A stretch of 64,000 nucleotides of DNA from Fluviispira vulneris (GCF_014281055.1 NZ_JACRSE010000006.1:1-64000); one strand, 5' to 3'; positions 26,409 to 35,816 are shown, counted from the first letter of the stretch. Numbers and translations are program-made. Notes: generated by a model not told the origin, from the sequence alone.

Positions 26409-26552
26409 TTAATTATCAACAATCGGGGATTGTTCTAATTTTTGAATACTCGATTTCGTATTTGACTGTAAATAAAGCCAGCACATTCCTAATAATAAAA
26501 GGAAGAAAAATAGGATATAATAAATGGATCTCTTTTTAAATCTTATTGACAT
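26409..26552 (-). CDS. 47-residue single-pass membrane peptide
   Basis: A short reading frame between infA and the PAP2 gene. ATG 26552 follows AGGAG with 5 nt spacing. The peptide starts MSIRFKKRSIYY, continues with one hydrophobic helix (about residues 11-28, F/L-rich with a Gly) and ends in a polar tail (QKLEQSPIVDN). The basic N-terminus and hydrophobic segment predict an N-in inner-membrane peptide. Its function is unknown; it could be a small membrane regulator of the PAP2/MscS neighbours. Confidence rests on SD, frame and topology only. Confidence 0.5.
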   Translation of the reverse strand: MSIRFKKRSIYYILFFFLLLLGMCWLYLQSNTKSSIQKLEQSPIVDN

Positions 26553-26631
26553 TATACTCCTCACTTATAACGGTTATAAGTCATAAAGCATTTAATTGTT
26601 TTTTTCAACTTATTTTTATCAGGCAGTAAAT

Positions 26632-27267
26632 TCAGTTGCTTTTGAATGGAATAAGCTTTTGAAATTGAGCAGAAGTCAAATAATAGGTTAGGGTTTTTGC
26701 AACGGCATAACCGAGAAATCCACCCGCTATAACATCGCTTACAAAATGATAATGCATGCCGATTTGGCCAATACAAACAGTGATCATAGGGATAATGAAT
26801 AAATATTTATATTTTGGATAATACAAAAGACAAACAGTACAGAACGCAAATGTGACTGTTGTGTGTCCTGATGGAAATGAAGAATTTGCTTTTTGAAAAA
26901 ACTGAAAACCATACACATTGTTCACTAAAAGTGAAGGATTGTTGTTAAACCACGTATCTGCCCAATAGCGACCAAACAGATATTTTAAGATATCTTTTAT
27001 TTGGGCTGCTAAAACAACTGAAAGTGTAGCGCAAAAAAACATCTGAAAAAGCTTATTATGCATAAATTTCTTAACAATAAATATAAAGAGAATTACATAG
27101 ACTGCTAATATTGGCAGAATAATATTAGGTGTAGCAGATAAACTCTTTAAGACAATAGATTTATTTATGTGTTGTTCTTCTATAAAGAAGACAACACTTT
27201 TATCAATAAAATAAAAAGAAAAAATAATTGAAGCAAGCACAACTAAAAAAATAACAAAATAACGCAA
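26632..27267 (-). CDS. PAP2-superfamily membrane phosphatase
   Basis: A 211-residue integral-membrane protein with five to six helices and the three PAP2 signatures: KYLFGRYWADTW (K-x6-R-type motif 1), FPSGHTTVTFAF (motif 2, PSGH with the catalytic His) and HYHFVSDVIAG (motif 3, with nucleophile His and supporting Asp). These enzymes dephosphorylate lipid phosphates such as undecaprenyl pyrophosphate or phosphatidate, or lipid A, at the outer face of the inner membrane. Which substrate applies is not evident. Start TTG 27267 has SD GAGGAGG. It is 18 bp downstream of the MscS gene and probably cotranscribed. Confidence 0.9.
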   Translation of the reverse strand: MRYFVIFLVVLASIIFSFYFIDKSVVFFIEEQHINKSIVLKSLSATPNIILPILAVYVILFIFIVKKFMHNKLFQMFFCATLSVVLAAQIKDILKYLFGRYWADTWFNNNPSLLVNNVYGFQFFQKANSSFPSGHTTVTFAFCTVCLLYYPKYKYLFIIPMITVCIGQIGMHYHFVSDVIAGGFLGYAVAKTLTYYLTSAQFQKLIPFKSN

Positions 27268-27285
27268 CTCGACCTCCTCAGAAAA

Positions 27286-28149
27286 TTATTTATGATCTTG
27301 CAGTGCATGAATAACTTTGCTCCTGCTCTCACTCGTTTTATTGGAAATATGCAAATGCACATCTCTTTGTGGAAATGGAATTGTGATACCAGAGTTTTCC
27401 AAAGATTCCTTGACGATTTTATTGAGAGAGTAATTTACTTCCCAAAAGTCATCATTTTTAGTCCAGCATCGTAATAGCAATTGAACACTGTTTTCACCAA
27501 GCGTTGTGACGACAACCAAAGGAATGGGATCTTTTAAAATCTTTTTTTCAGATTCCGCAATATTCATAAGCAATTTACTAACAAGATCGAGTTGATCTGC
27601 ATATGATACGGTAACAAAAAAGTCAAGTCTTCTTAAGCCATTACGTGTATAATTTTTTATTGATGCATTCCATAATAAATTATTTGGCACAAACAAAAAT
27701 AATCCATCGACTGTTTTTAATGTAGTGGTAAATAAATTGATCTCAATAACCGTACCAGAATTGGTATTGCACTCGATATAATCGTTTATATTAAAAGGAC
27801 GTAAAAAAATAAGCATGATTCCCGAAGCTATATTTTGCAATGTATCCTTTAAAGCCAATGCGAGACCAAGTCCAGCAGCACCAATAAATGCAATAATACC
27901 ATTCGTATTTGCTCCAAATATATTCAAAATGACTAAAATAGAAATAATAAATGCAGCATATTTTATCACTGTTATAGTGATTGGCATTAGGGTAGGATCA
28001 ATTTTTTGCACCTTGTGATTTGTTTTTACGAGTCCTTTAATTAATATTACTCGAATAAAATATATAATCAGAAAAGAAACTACCGATAAAGTTAAATTGG
28101 TAGCAAAATGGATCAAAATTTTTGAATCAATATTAATAAATTCCAACAT
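27286..28149 (-). CDS. mscS: small-conductance mechanosensitive channel (MscS family)
   Basis: A 287-residue MscS-type channel that opens under membrane tension to release solutes on osmotic downshock. Three transmembrane helices (about 10-35, 58-80 and 88-118) lead to the pore-lining TM3 with the Gly/Ala-rich face GAAGLGLALALKDTLQN. The beta domain begins RPFNINDYIE and the C-terminal alpha/beta cage has INLFTTTLKTVDG and VPNN. All are standard for a minimal MscS. It lies upstream of the PAP2 gene in the same orientation. The symbol is a family-level name. Confidence 0.92.
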   Translation of the reverse strand: MLEFINIDSKILIHFATNLTLSVVSFLIIYFIRVILIKGLVKTNHKVQKIDPTLMPITITVIKYAAFIISILVILNIFGANTNGIIAFIGAAGLGLALALKDTLQNIASGIMLIFLRPFNINDYIECNTNSGTVIEINLFTTTLKTVDGLFLFVPNNLLWNASIKNYTRNGLRRLDFFVTVSYADQLDLVSKLLMNIAESEKKILKDPIPLVVVTTLGENSVQLLLRCWTKNDDFWEVNYSLNKIVKESLENSGITIPFPQRDVHLHISNKTSESRSKVIHALQDHK

Positions 28150-28324
28150 CTATGAGTATTTCCTTCTAAATTAGATTTATAAAAAACTTTAAATTTTTTG
28201 AAATAAAAAATCGCTCAAAGAAACGACAGATCAGAATACAAACTTAAATCTTGCATTGCAAGCAAATCGTGTTTTAGCACATCTATCATCAATTTGTTAA
28301 AATTATTAAATGAGTTCACTTGTA

Positions 28325-28810
28325 TCATTCTCCAGATGAAAAACCAGAAATCCGACTGTTCTTAATTTTATTAAGAAGCAAATGAGATTTTAATTTTAAA
28401 GTATATTTATTTTTAACTTGTTCTATAAATTTTCCTTTAAGCTCTTTTGCATACATTTCGATTCGCTCAAAATCTAATATTGCCGAAGTGCCAAAACTTT
28501 CTTCTAATTTGTTCCAAGAGACAACCCCCATTATTTCAAGTCGATTACTTGATATGCCCATTTTTTTTAAATTTTCTTGCCCAACTTTTGCTTGAGCTTC
28601 TAAATTAAATTCAACTTTAACTTTGTTTGAGTTTTTGCATGGAATTATATTTGTACATGAAACTTCTACGATCCACGTATCCCCCTCGAAATCATGAAAA
28701 ATCGAGTTTATGAGTAACCAAGGAAATTTATGCTCTGGTAACTGTCTCAGAGGATCTCCTGTGCATATTTCTTCTAATTTCTCATAACGTTGATTATGCC
28801 AAAATGCCAT
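28325..28810 (-). CDS. hypothetical protein, 161 residues
   Basis: A soluble 161-residue protein, ATG 28810 with SD GGAGAGA. No signal peptide or membrane helix is apparent. Aromatic residues cluster at the N-terminus (MAFWHNQRYEKLEE, FPWLLINSIFHDFEGDTW); the middle is predicted beta-rich with two Cys (VSCTNIIPC); the C-terminus is basic and helical. The architecture is compatible with a small ligand-binding or adaptor fold, but I recognise no family. It is divergent from speA. Confidence 0.6.
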   Translation of the reverse strand: MAFWHNQRYEKLEEICTGDPLRQLPEHKFPWLLINSIFHDFEGDTWIVEVSCTNIIPCKNSNKVKVEFNLEAQAKVGQENLKKMGISSNRLEIMGVVSWNKLEESFGTSAILDFERIEMYAKELKGKFIEQVKNKYTLKLKSHLLLNKIKNSRISGFSSGE

Positions 28811-28902
28811 TTTTCTCTCTCCGTTTCGTTAAATAAATTTGCTTATTTTATATTAATTGAAGTTGAAAGATGAAACACTGTGCATTTTTTTCCAGAAAAT
28901 TC

Positions 28903-28930
28903 TTGACATGGGCTACATCTATTATATGTG
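28903..28930 (+). promoter_or_regulatory. candidate speA promoter
   Basis: TTGACA at 28903-28908 followed by TATGTG at 28925-28930, spacer 16 bp. Transcription would begin near 28937, after the in-frame GTG at 28928. This argues for the ATG at 29006 as the speA start. Confidence 0.45.
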
Positions 28931-28949
28931 AAAAGCGGGTTTCCTTCGC

Positions 28950-28966
28950 TCGCAAAGATTTTGCGA
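28950..28966 (+). promoter_or_regulatory. leader hairpin upstream of speA
   Basis: TCGCAAA / TTTGCGA form a perfect 7-bp stem around GAT, followed by a T-rich run to 28995. It sits in the presumed 5' leader and could act as an attenuator-like terminator. Confidence 0.4.
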
Positions 28967-29005
28967 ACATTCTTTTTAACTCCTTTTTTGAATGGGGGTG
29001 TGGCG

Positions 29006-30928
29006 ATGTTGAAAAACGTCATTCAAGAGTCTCGTGACCTTTATGGTATTGATGATTGGGGATCAGGTTACTTCGGAATTTCCAATAAAGGAACAGTCGA
29101 AGTCTTTCCATTTGGTAATAAAACCACTTCTATAGAGTTGGCAAAAATTCTAGAAATTGCCGCTGAAAAAAAAGTTCAAACTCCTCTCATTGTTCGCTTC
29201 CCTCAAATTCTCGACACACAATTGACAAGACTACAAAATGCATTTCGCAGTGCTATGGAAGAATTTAAATATGATGGCGATCTTAGAGCTGTTTTTCCAT
29301 TTAAAGTGAATCAACGCAAAGAATTTATAGATGATCTTGTAAAGAGTGGGCGTAAACATGTCTATGGATTAGAGGTAGGGACAAAACCTGAACTCTTCGC
29401 AGCTCTTGCTTACGACCTTCATCCTGAAGCTCTATTTGTATGCAATGGTTTCAAAGACTCTCATTTTATTGAACTCGCTTTCGATGCCAAAAAAATGGGA
29501 AAAAATGTTGTACTTGTGATTGAAGGCACTGACGAACTTAAATTTATAATCAACCACGCAAAAAAAGTAGGTTACTGCGTAGACATCGGCCTCAGAGCGA
29601 AACTATATGCCAAAGGTTCCGGTATGTGGGAAAAATCCGGCGGGATTGGGAGCAAGTTTGGACTCAACAGCGTCGAAATGATGGAAGCCCTCTATCTTCT
29701 TGAAGAAGCTGGATTTAAAGATCAATTGGCCATGATTCATTATCATATTGGCTCGCAGATCACAGAAATAAAACGTGTGAAAAATGCAATGAAGGAAGCC
29801 GCACGCGTTTATGCTAAAATTTTAAAAAGTGGTTTCAACTTACGTTACTTAAATATTGGTGGTGGCATTGGCGTTGATTATGATGGAAGTAAAACAAGTT
29901 TTTACGTTAGCCATAACTACACAATGCAAGAATTTGCCAATGACGTGATTTATATTATTCAAGACATATGCAAAGAGGAAGGCTGTAAAGCACCTCATAT
30001 TGTCAGTGAAAGTGGAAGAGCCGTTGCTGCTTATCATGCTGTTCTTCTCACGGATGTCCGGGAAGTTGAAAAAACAGGGGGAGATATTGAAGAGTGGAAT
30101 ATTTCTCCAAATGATCACAAATTATTAGCTGATATGATGACAGCTATTAAACTGATGAATGGTAAAAACTTCGTAGAATATTATCATGACTCACTTCAAT
30201 CCCGTGATGAGCTGTTTACTTTATTTAATTTAGGTTATCTCGAAATTGAAGAGCGCGCAAAAACAGAAGTTCTTTATTATGAACTTTGCAATAAAGCCCT
30301 TTATTTTTATCGGCAATCAGGTATGCAACTCGAAGAATTTGATGAATTGGAAAAAAGTCGATTCGGTAAATATATGGCCAATTTTTCCATGTTCCAATCC
30401 ATTCCCGACGTTCTTGGTATCGATCAACTTTTTCCAGTTATGCCCATCACAAGATTAAATGAAAAAGCACAACATCACGGGGTGATCATGGATTTGACTT
30501 GCGACAGTGATGGGTGTCTCGATAAATTTGTTGATAAGAGAGATATCAAACATTCACTTGCATTACACATCCCTAAATCCAATGAACCATATCATATTGG
30601 ATTTTTTCTTGTTGGCGCTTATCAAGAAGCTTTAGGTAACAATCACAATCTTTTTGGTGCAGTCAACGAATTGATCGTACGTATCAGTGCAAATGGAGAA
30701 CTTGAAGCCATCGAAGAAGTCAAAGGCGAAGATGTAGGAGAGATCTTACGCATTATGAATTACCGAGATGAAGATATCCTTCTTGGCTATGAAAACCAAC
30801 TAAAACGCAATGTCCTATCAGGAGCTATTGATCAAAAAGATTGCGATAGAATAATGAAAAAAGTCAAAGGATTTTTTAGCGAATATCCTTATCTTTTAAC
30901 AAAAAGTTCAATTGAAATTATTGGATAA
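29006..30928 (+). CDS. speA: biosynthetic arginine decarboxylase (SpeA)
   Basis: A PLP enzyme converting arginine to agmatine, the first step of the ADC polyamine route. From ATG 29006 it is 640 residues, close to family size (E. coli 658). Family motifs are present: SRDLYGIDDWGSGYF, FPFKVNQ with PLP-Lys K100, HYHIGSQI, the NIGGGIGVDY glycine-rich phosphate loop, SESGRAV, and the C-terminal TCDSDG carrying the active-site Cys. The frame is open to a GTG at 28928, but the GGGGGTG SD, the homology start and the likely promoter position favour 29006. folD follows 11 bp later, suggesting cotranscription. Confidence 0.94.
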   Translation: MLKNVIQESRDLYGIDDWGSGYFGISNKGTVEVFPFGNKTTSIELAKILEIAAEKKVQTPLIVRFPQILDTQLTRLQNAFRSAMEEFKYDGDLRAVFPFKVNQRKEFIDDLVKSGRKHVYGLEVGTKPELFAALAYDLHPEALFVCNGFKDSHFIELAFDAKKMGKNVVLVIEGTDELKFIINHAKKVGYCVDIGLRAKLYAKGSGMWEKSGGIGSKFGLNSVEMMEALYLLEEAGFKDQLAMIHYHIGSQITEIKRVKNAMKEAARVYAKILKSGFNLRYLNIGGGIGVDYDGSKTSFYVSHNYTMQEFANDVIYIIQDICKEEGCKAPHIVSESGRAVAAYHAVLLTDVREVEKTGGDIEEWNISPNDHKLLADMMTAIKLMNGKNFVEYYHDSLQSRDELFTLFNLGYLEIEERAKTEVLYYELCNKALYFYRQSGMQLEEFDELEKSRFGKYMANFSMFQSIPDVLGIDQLFPVMPITRLNEKAQHHGVIMDLTCDSDGCLDKFVDKRDIKHSLALHIPKSNEPYHIGFFLVGAYQEALGNNHNLFGAVNELIVRISANGELEAIEEVKGEDVGEILRIMNYRDEDILLGYENQLKRNVLSGAIDQKDCDRIMKKVKGFFSEYPYLLTKSSIEIIG

Positions 30929-30939
30929 AGGGTTTCTGT

Positions 30940-31857
30940 ATGAAGTTTTTTTCGCGTGCACAAAAAACTGGATTTGTTTTACCTGATCTCTCTAAAACCG
31001 CCGCGTTTTATGAAGGAACAAATTGCAAAATAATGGATGGCAAGGCTCTCAGTGCACAATTCATTTCACAAGCCCAAGCTTTGAGAATTGGAAAAAAAAT
31101 CCCTTGCCTTGCTGTTATTCTTGCAGGTGATAATCCTGCTTCACATGTTTATGTTAAAAATAAAATTAAAATATTTAATGAAGCTGGTTTTGAATCACAG
31201 AGTTTTTATCTTTCGTCAGCAGATGCAAGTGAAGAAAAAATATTATCCATAATACATAAATTAAATAATGATAAAAATGTGGATGGGATATTGGTACAAC
31301 TCCCACTTCCTAAAAATATAAATGCAGAAAAAATCCTAAATGAAATATTGCCAGAAAAAGACGTGGATGGATTTCTCGCACAAAGTATTGGTGCACTAGC
31401 AACAGGTGAGTTTACAAATGCCATTGCTTGCACTCCATTTGGAGTATTAGCTATGCTCTACTCTTATGGAATAGAGATAAGTGGTAAAAATGCAGTTGTC
31501 GTTGGACGAAGTAACATCGTTGGCAAACCCATGTCGTTACTTTTACTCAGCGCAGATGCTACAGTCACAATTGCCCATTCAAAAACAAATCAACTTAAAG
31601 AAATTTGCCAAAATGCGGATATTCTTATTGCTGCAATTGGTAAACCTGAATTTATAGATAAAAGCTATATAAAGAAAAATGCAGTTGTTATAGATGTGGG
31701 CATCCACAGAAAAGAAAATGGAAAACTCTGCGGAGATGTACATGCCAATGTGAAAGAAGTTGCCCAAGCTTTATCCCCAGTTCCTGGCGGAGTCGGGCCA
31801 ATGACAATTGCTATGCTTATGCTCAATACAGCTCTTGCAGCTTGGGCGAAAAATTAA
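30940..31857 (+). CDS. folD: bifunctional methylenetetrahydrofolate dehydrogenase/cyclohydrolase (FolD)
   Basis: FolD interconverts 5,10-methylene-THF, methenyl-THF and 10-formyl-THF with NADP. The protein is 305 residues, with an N-terminal extension of about 25 residues (MKFFSRAQKTGF onwards) before the usual start of the fold. Motifs are YVKNKIKIF with the catalytic Lys, DGILVQLPLP, DVDGF, the NADP loop GRSNIVGKPMS and PGGVGPMTIAML. ATG 30940 follows AAAGGG. It lies directly after speA, an unusual pairing without an obvious metabolic link. Confidence 0.95.
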   Translation: MKFFSRAQKTGFVLPDLSKTAAFYEGTNCKIMDGKALSAQFISQAQALRIGKKIPCLAVILAGDNPASHVYVKNKIKIFNEAGFESQSFYLSSADASEEKILSIIHKLNNDKNVDGILVQLPLPKNINAEKILNEILPEKDVDGFLAQSIGALATGEFTNAIACTPFGVLAMLYSYGIEISGKNAVVVGRSNIVGKPMSLLLLSADATVTIAHSKTNQLKEICQNADILIAAIGKPEFIDKSYIKKNAVVIDVGIHRKENGKLCGDVHANVKEVAQALSPVPGGVGPMTIAMLMLNTALAAWAKN

Positions 31858-31890
31858 GCAACAATAAAAGTAAGATTCTCATACTGTTGC
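31858..31890. terminator. hairpin between folD and EamA gene
   Basis: GCAACA (31858-31863) pairs with TGTTGC (31885-31890), followed by ATTT, placed between convergent genes. The 21-nt loop makes it a weak candidate. Confidence 0.35.
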
Positions 31891-31924
31891 ATTTGGAAAA
31901 ATAAAAAATATGACTCAAAATAAT

Positions 31925-32833
31925 TTAAGCTAGTCTAATTACTTCTTTTTTATTTTTTTGACCAATCTTTTTTGGCATGTAGAAAACTACAATAAATAGC
32001 CCCATAAAATTCAACATAATTCCGATAATTAAGTTTAAATCTAACTGCATGCTTTCAAATAGAATAGATGACAAGCAACCCACCACGGGAAATAAAGTGA
32101 CCATATAACTCGAGTAGTTTGCCCCTATATTTTTTACAAGGTACAAATAAAAAAGCCAGGAAATACCAGAAGCAATTAAACCTAAATAAAGAATACTTAA
32201 CAAATAATGAAGATCTGCTAATTGATATAAATAATTCATATTGTTTAGGTTAATTATAACTAAAACGGGAATAATATAGAGTAAACCAAAAAAATTTGCA
32301 CCGATTGGAGAAATCTTTTTATCGTTGTTCATGCTTGAAAAAAGATCGCCAAATGAAGTGATGACCGTTCCCGCAATTGCAAAAATAAGGCCTTTATAAG
32401 AAAGATTTTCTCCTGTATTTGAATTCATTAATATGAAAAAAACTCCTAAAATAGCAAATAATGAGCCAATAATAAGACTTAAATTTAGCTTTTGCTTCGT
32501 TTTAATAGAAATGAGAAGCGGTGTCAAAATACTCTTAAAAGAAAAAATGACAACGACTAAGCCACTGGCCATTAAAACAGTCGCAAAATAGAGAAAGATA
32601 TAACCAAGCATAAAATTGCATATGCCAAAAAGGAAAATATAGAAATGATCCTTCTTTTTTAATTTTTGATTTTTTTTAGAGACTATAAATAAAGGTATAA
32701 AAAAGAAAAATGCAACTAGTATTCTAAGCATTAAAGAGAACTCAGGGGGTGCAAAACTGTTTTGCATTTTTGCAAATAAGTAACTTGATCCCCAGACTAA
32801 AATACAAAAAATGAACATAAATATATTTATCAT
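31925..32833 (-). CDS. EamA/DMT-family transporter
   Basis: A 302-residue inner-membrane protein with ten predicted helices arranged as two EamA repeats (about 1-135 and 150-290). The first repeat starts FCILVWGSSYLFAKM with the typical WGSs pattern, and the second has AGTVITSFGDLFSSM. DMT/RhaT transporters export amino acids, metabolites or nucleotide derivatives; the substrate is not inferable. It ends in a basic tail (KKIGQKNKKEVIRLA). It is convergent with folD; ATG 32833. Confidence 0.88.
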   Translation of the reverse strand: MINIFMFIFCILVWGSSYLFAKMQNSFAPPEFSLMLRILVAFFFFIPLFIVSKKNQKLKKKDHFYIFLFGICNFMLGYIFLYFATVLMASGLVVVIFSFKSILTPLLISIKTKQKLNLSLIIGSLFAILGVFFILMNSNTGENLSYKGLIFAIAGTVITSFGDLFSSMNNDKKISPIGANFFGLLYIIPVLVIINLNNMNYLYQLADLHYLLSILYLGLIASGISWLFYLYLVKNIGANYSSYMVTLFPVVGCLSSILFESMQLDLNLIIGIMLNFMGLFIVVFYMPKKIGQKNKKEVIRLA

Positions 32834-33026
32834 TCAAAAACCTACTATATATTAGCTAAAAATTTTAGAAAGCATATTTTAAAAATATAGAGATTCACAA
32901 AATATCTACAAATTATTCATATCACACAAAGCTATGAATTCAATCTCTAAATGTTGGCTTAAAGTTTTTACTTAAATATTCTGTTTTATTTATAATTTAA
33001 GTTATCTATCTTTTAATTGATCTCTA

Positions 33027-35000
33027 TCAATCCTTTTTTAGATAAATAGTTATATTTGCCGTTTCTTTTTCGAGAGTATTCACTGAATTCTCGCTTAGTT
33101 TTATCACTTGGTATCCAAACGGCAGGATTTCTGGATTCAATTGCAGCTTCTCAATTTGATCCCTTTTTAAAACAATCTTATTGCCAAAATATTTTGCACC
33201 TTCTACAGATACTATAGAATAGCCTGCATTGTGATTGCTGATTTTTGATAAAGTAGACTCTTTTCCATTTTCCACAAGCACGAAACTTAAATTAACCACA
33301 GTGTAATATGGGATATCAATTTCTGCTTTTTTTTCAATTTCATGATTTTCTTTAGTTATTTCTGCTTTGCTCTCAATCGCTCCTTTTTTCATTTTGATTT
33401 CAAAATTTCCATTTTTTGGCACATCATTAAATTCATAATATCCTTTATCATCTGTTAATGACTCTTGAATGACTGAACCAGCAAATATCAATTGAACAGT
33501 GACATTTTCTTCTGGCAGTCTAAGATTTGAAAAAACATGTCCTTTGATCTTATGAGTTTTTAAAAAATCAACTACATAATTTAAATTTTTATCAGGATAA
33601 TAGGAAAATCCACTTGTCACTTGCCAATTGACTTGCCGCCAATCGGCTCCATCAAATGGTCTAAGCAAACATGATGAATAGAAGATCCACTTTTTTGTTT
33701 CATATTCAAGAGATGCATTTGCTGATGGATTTTGATTGATATAAATAATTGGTAGACTTAGAGTTGCAAAAAAACCACCATAATGCCGTCTCAAATTTAA
33801 ATTTGAGAAAAATTTGTAATCAGATTCGTCAATATTGGTTTTTGAAAAATCAGATTTTTGAAAAAATTCTATCGGACTAAATGTTTTAGAAAGTCCCAAA
33901 TTAAAATCTGATTCTCCTAAAAAATATTTTTGCAAATAAAAATCAAAACCATTTGGAATAAAATTATATTTAAATTGCAAACGTGTCGTAAAATTTTGAA
34001 AATTAAATGTTGTTAAAAGATTTTTTAATACGCAAGATTTGTTATCTCTGCAATAGATATCTGAATTTAATTGTTGGTAAATAAAAGAAGTAAAAAAATA
34101 TGTAGTAAAATTATTCAAATAAAATGTATCTTCTACAATAGATAACTGAGGATTGTTAATTGGATCTGGTTTTTTATATTCTTTTTCATAACTTAAAAAA
34201 TGATAGCTTTGAAAATTACCAACTCCAAATGAAAATACTCTTTGCGCAGAATATCTTTCGGTTTCATCTACTTTTCTATCATATGTTAAATACAAGCGAA
34301 CTGGATTTGGTATATTTAATGAAATTTTTCGACTGAAAAATTCATTTTCATAATAATTTTGTTGTTGATACGTTAATATATATTCATATATCCCAAAGCC
34401 AGTTTGCGCTATTGCATATTTTCCAATATTATCATTTCCATTTCCTAAATAAATCCCAGTATATAAATTATTTAGAAAACCATTATCACTTTTGTCACCA
34501 GAATAATTTAATTGAATATTATTAAAATAATTACTGTTTCCATATTCTATTCTTGAAGATTTAAAATAAAAATTTGGAACTGAACCATCTATATACTGAA
34601 TAACTTGGGTGGTAGAGTTTCTACCATCCATTTTAAAATTGTAATTTAAAAATGTCTTGCCTTTAAATTCTCTTTGGTAAAACATAGATGACTGTGAATA
34701 ACCGTGCTGATATAAAACTCGATAGATATACTGATCTTTTTCACAATCAAAAATGACTGTTGCGCTTTTTTCATTAATTTTATTCGCTTTAATTAGAAAT
34801 TTATTTTCAGTTTTTTTTAATACTTCATAATTTATAATATTATCAAGAATAAACTCGCATTTACTGTCATTCAAAGAAACAGAAAATGTATCATTTTCTA
34901 TATCTAATTGAATTGTTTCGTATGTTAGAGAAAAGCTAACATTTGAAAAGCAAAGAATGATACCCAAAAAAATAAATATTTGGGGAAAACTTTTAATCAT
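33027..35000 (-). CDS. usher-like outer-membrane barrel with C-terminal regulatory-like beta domain
   Basis: About 657 residues from ATG 35000. A signal peptide (LCFSNVSFS) is followed by a small beta domain (about 28-100; SVSLNDSKCEFILDN, FLIKANKINEKSATVIF) that resembles pilus/secretin N-terminal domains. A long region of amphipathic aromatic-rich strands (about 100-500) is typical of an outer-membrane barrel. A carboxypeptidase-regulatory-like domain follows (about 505-580; IKGHVFSNLRLPEENVTVQL, TDDKGYYEFNDVP), then a final beta region. The start overlaps the stop of the chaperone-like gene as ATGA. In this context it is the likely secretion pore or usher, though it is shorter than classical ushers (about 800-850). 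Confidence 0.65.
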   Translation of the reverse strand: MIKSFPQIFIFLGIILCFSNVSFSLTYETIQLDIENDTFSVSLNDSKCEFILDNIINYEVLKKTENKFLIKANKINEKSATVIFDCEKDQYIYRVLYQHGYSQSSMFYQREFKGKTFLNYNFKMDGRNSTTQVIQYIDGSVPNFYFKSSRIEYGNSNYFNNIQLNYSGDKSDNGFLNNLYTGIYLGNGNDNIGKYAIAQTGFGIYEYILTYQQQNYYENEFFSRKISLNIPNPVRLYLTYDRKVDETERYSAQRVFSFGVGNFQSYHFLSYEKEYKKPDPINNPQLSIVEDTFYLNNFTTYFFTSFIYQQLNSDIYCRDNKSCVLKNLLTTFNFQNFTTRLQFKYNFIPNGFDFYLQKYFLGESDFNLGLSKTFSPIEFFQKSDFSKTNIDESDYKFFSNLNLRRHYGGFFATLSLPIIYINQNPSANASLEYETKKWIFYSSCLLRPFDGADWRQVNWQVTSGFSYYPDKNLNYVVDFLKTHKIKGHVFSNLRLPEENVTVQLIFAGSVIQESLTDDKGYYEFNDVPKNGNFEIKMKKGAIESKAEITKENHEIEKKAEIDIPYYTVVNLSFVLVENGKESTLSKISNHNAGYSIVSVEGAKYFGNKIVLKRDQIEKLQLNPEILPFGYQVIKLSENSVNTLEKETANITIYLKKD

Positions 35001-35809
35001 GTACAAGAAGGTGATTTTATTTTATATGCTGAATTCGTTGTGAGTTCTTGAAATAAAAGTTCGTAACAGAGGTTTTTTTCATTTTCCTTACTTTTATCGA
35101 TCTCACCCTTAAGCACTAATTTTTTCCTTCGTGGGTCAATAATCTTTTCTTTGCCCAAATCTAAAAAACGGATTAATTTATTTGTTTTACTATCAATAAT
35201 TTTCGCATTGACATTCACTACTTGAGGACTACTTAATTTTGAAATATCGAAAGTAAATTGTGCAATCCTTACTCCTTCTTTTGAATTTCTTGTTTTAAAT
35301 TCTTGCAAATCAAGTTTTGCACTTGTCGAATTCCAAGCGAATAGTATTCCTGGGGCAAATTTAAACTCAAAACCTACAGAATTTTTAGGCCTATCTAAAT
35401 CAGATATAATGGTAAATACAGGAGTAAAAAACGCAGAAAATTCTTCTTTATCCTTTGGTTTTATAAGGAGTTTTATAGGGATTTTTTTTTGGGTATTCGC
35501 TGGTATTGTAATAATATTTTCTTTTAGGAAGCCAGTAAGATCGAAAGCAAAATATTTTGAACACGCGTCGTCTTCATACTCGACCTTATTTATAATGCAT
35601 CGGCTTTTGTAAAAAAATTTTTTCACTGATTCTGATGTATTTGCTAAAGTAAGTGACATTTCTTCAGCGTTAACAGAATAAGATGAAATGGGGGCGACAA
35701 AAATATCACCTTTAGGTTTATTATCTTGTGCAAAAGAAAAATTAATTATAAAAAATGTAGAATAACAAAAAATAATATGAATTAAATTTCTAAATTTTAT
35801 TTTTCCCAT
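34997..35809 (-). CDS. pilus-chaperone-like periplasmic protein
   Basis: About 270 residues, exported (IIHIIFCYSTFFIINFSFAQ). The first half reads like the Ig-fold N-terminal domain of fimbrial chaperones: VAPISSYSVNAEEMSLTLANTSE, a Tyr/Phe strand, and the family-like NIITIPANTQKKIPIKLLI edge strand that in true chaperones completes pilin subunits. The second half is a second beta domain ending in a Cys-containing strand (CYELLFQEL). The start ATG 35809 has SD GAGGT; GTG 35815 is less likely. It is the third gene in the cluster. Chaperone function is inferred from strand pattern and neighbours; residue-level identity is low. Confidence 0.6.
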   Translation of the reverse strand: MGKIKFRNLIHIIFCYSTFFIINFSFAQDNKPKGDIFVAPISSYSVNAEEMSLTLANTSESVKKFFYKSRCIINKVEYEDDACSKYFAFDLTGFLKENIITIPANTQKKIPIKLLIKPKDKEEFSAFFTPVFTIISDLDRPKNSVGFEFKFAPGILFAWNSTSAKLDLQEFKTRNSKEGVRIAQFTFDISKLSSPQVVNVNAKIIDSKTNKLIRFLDLGKEKIIDPRRKKLVLKGEIDKSKENEKNLCYELLFQELTTNSAYKIKSPSCT

Positions 35810-35816
35810 ATTCACC

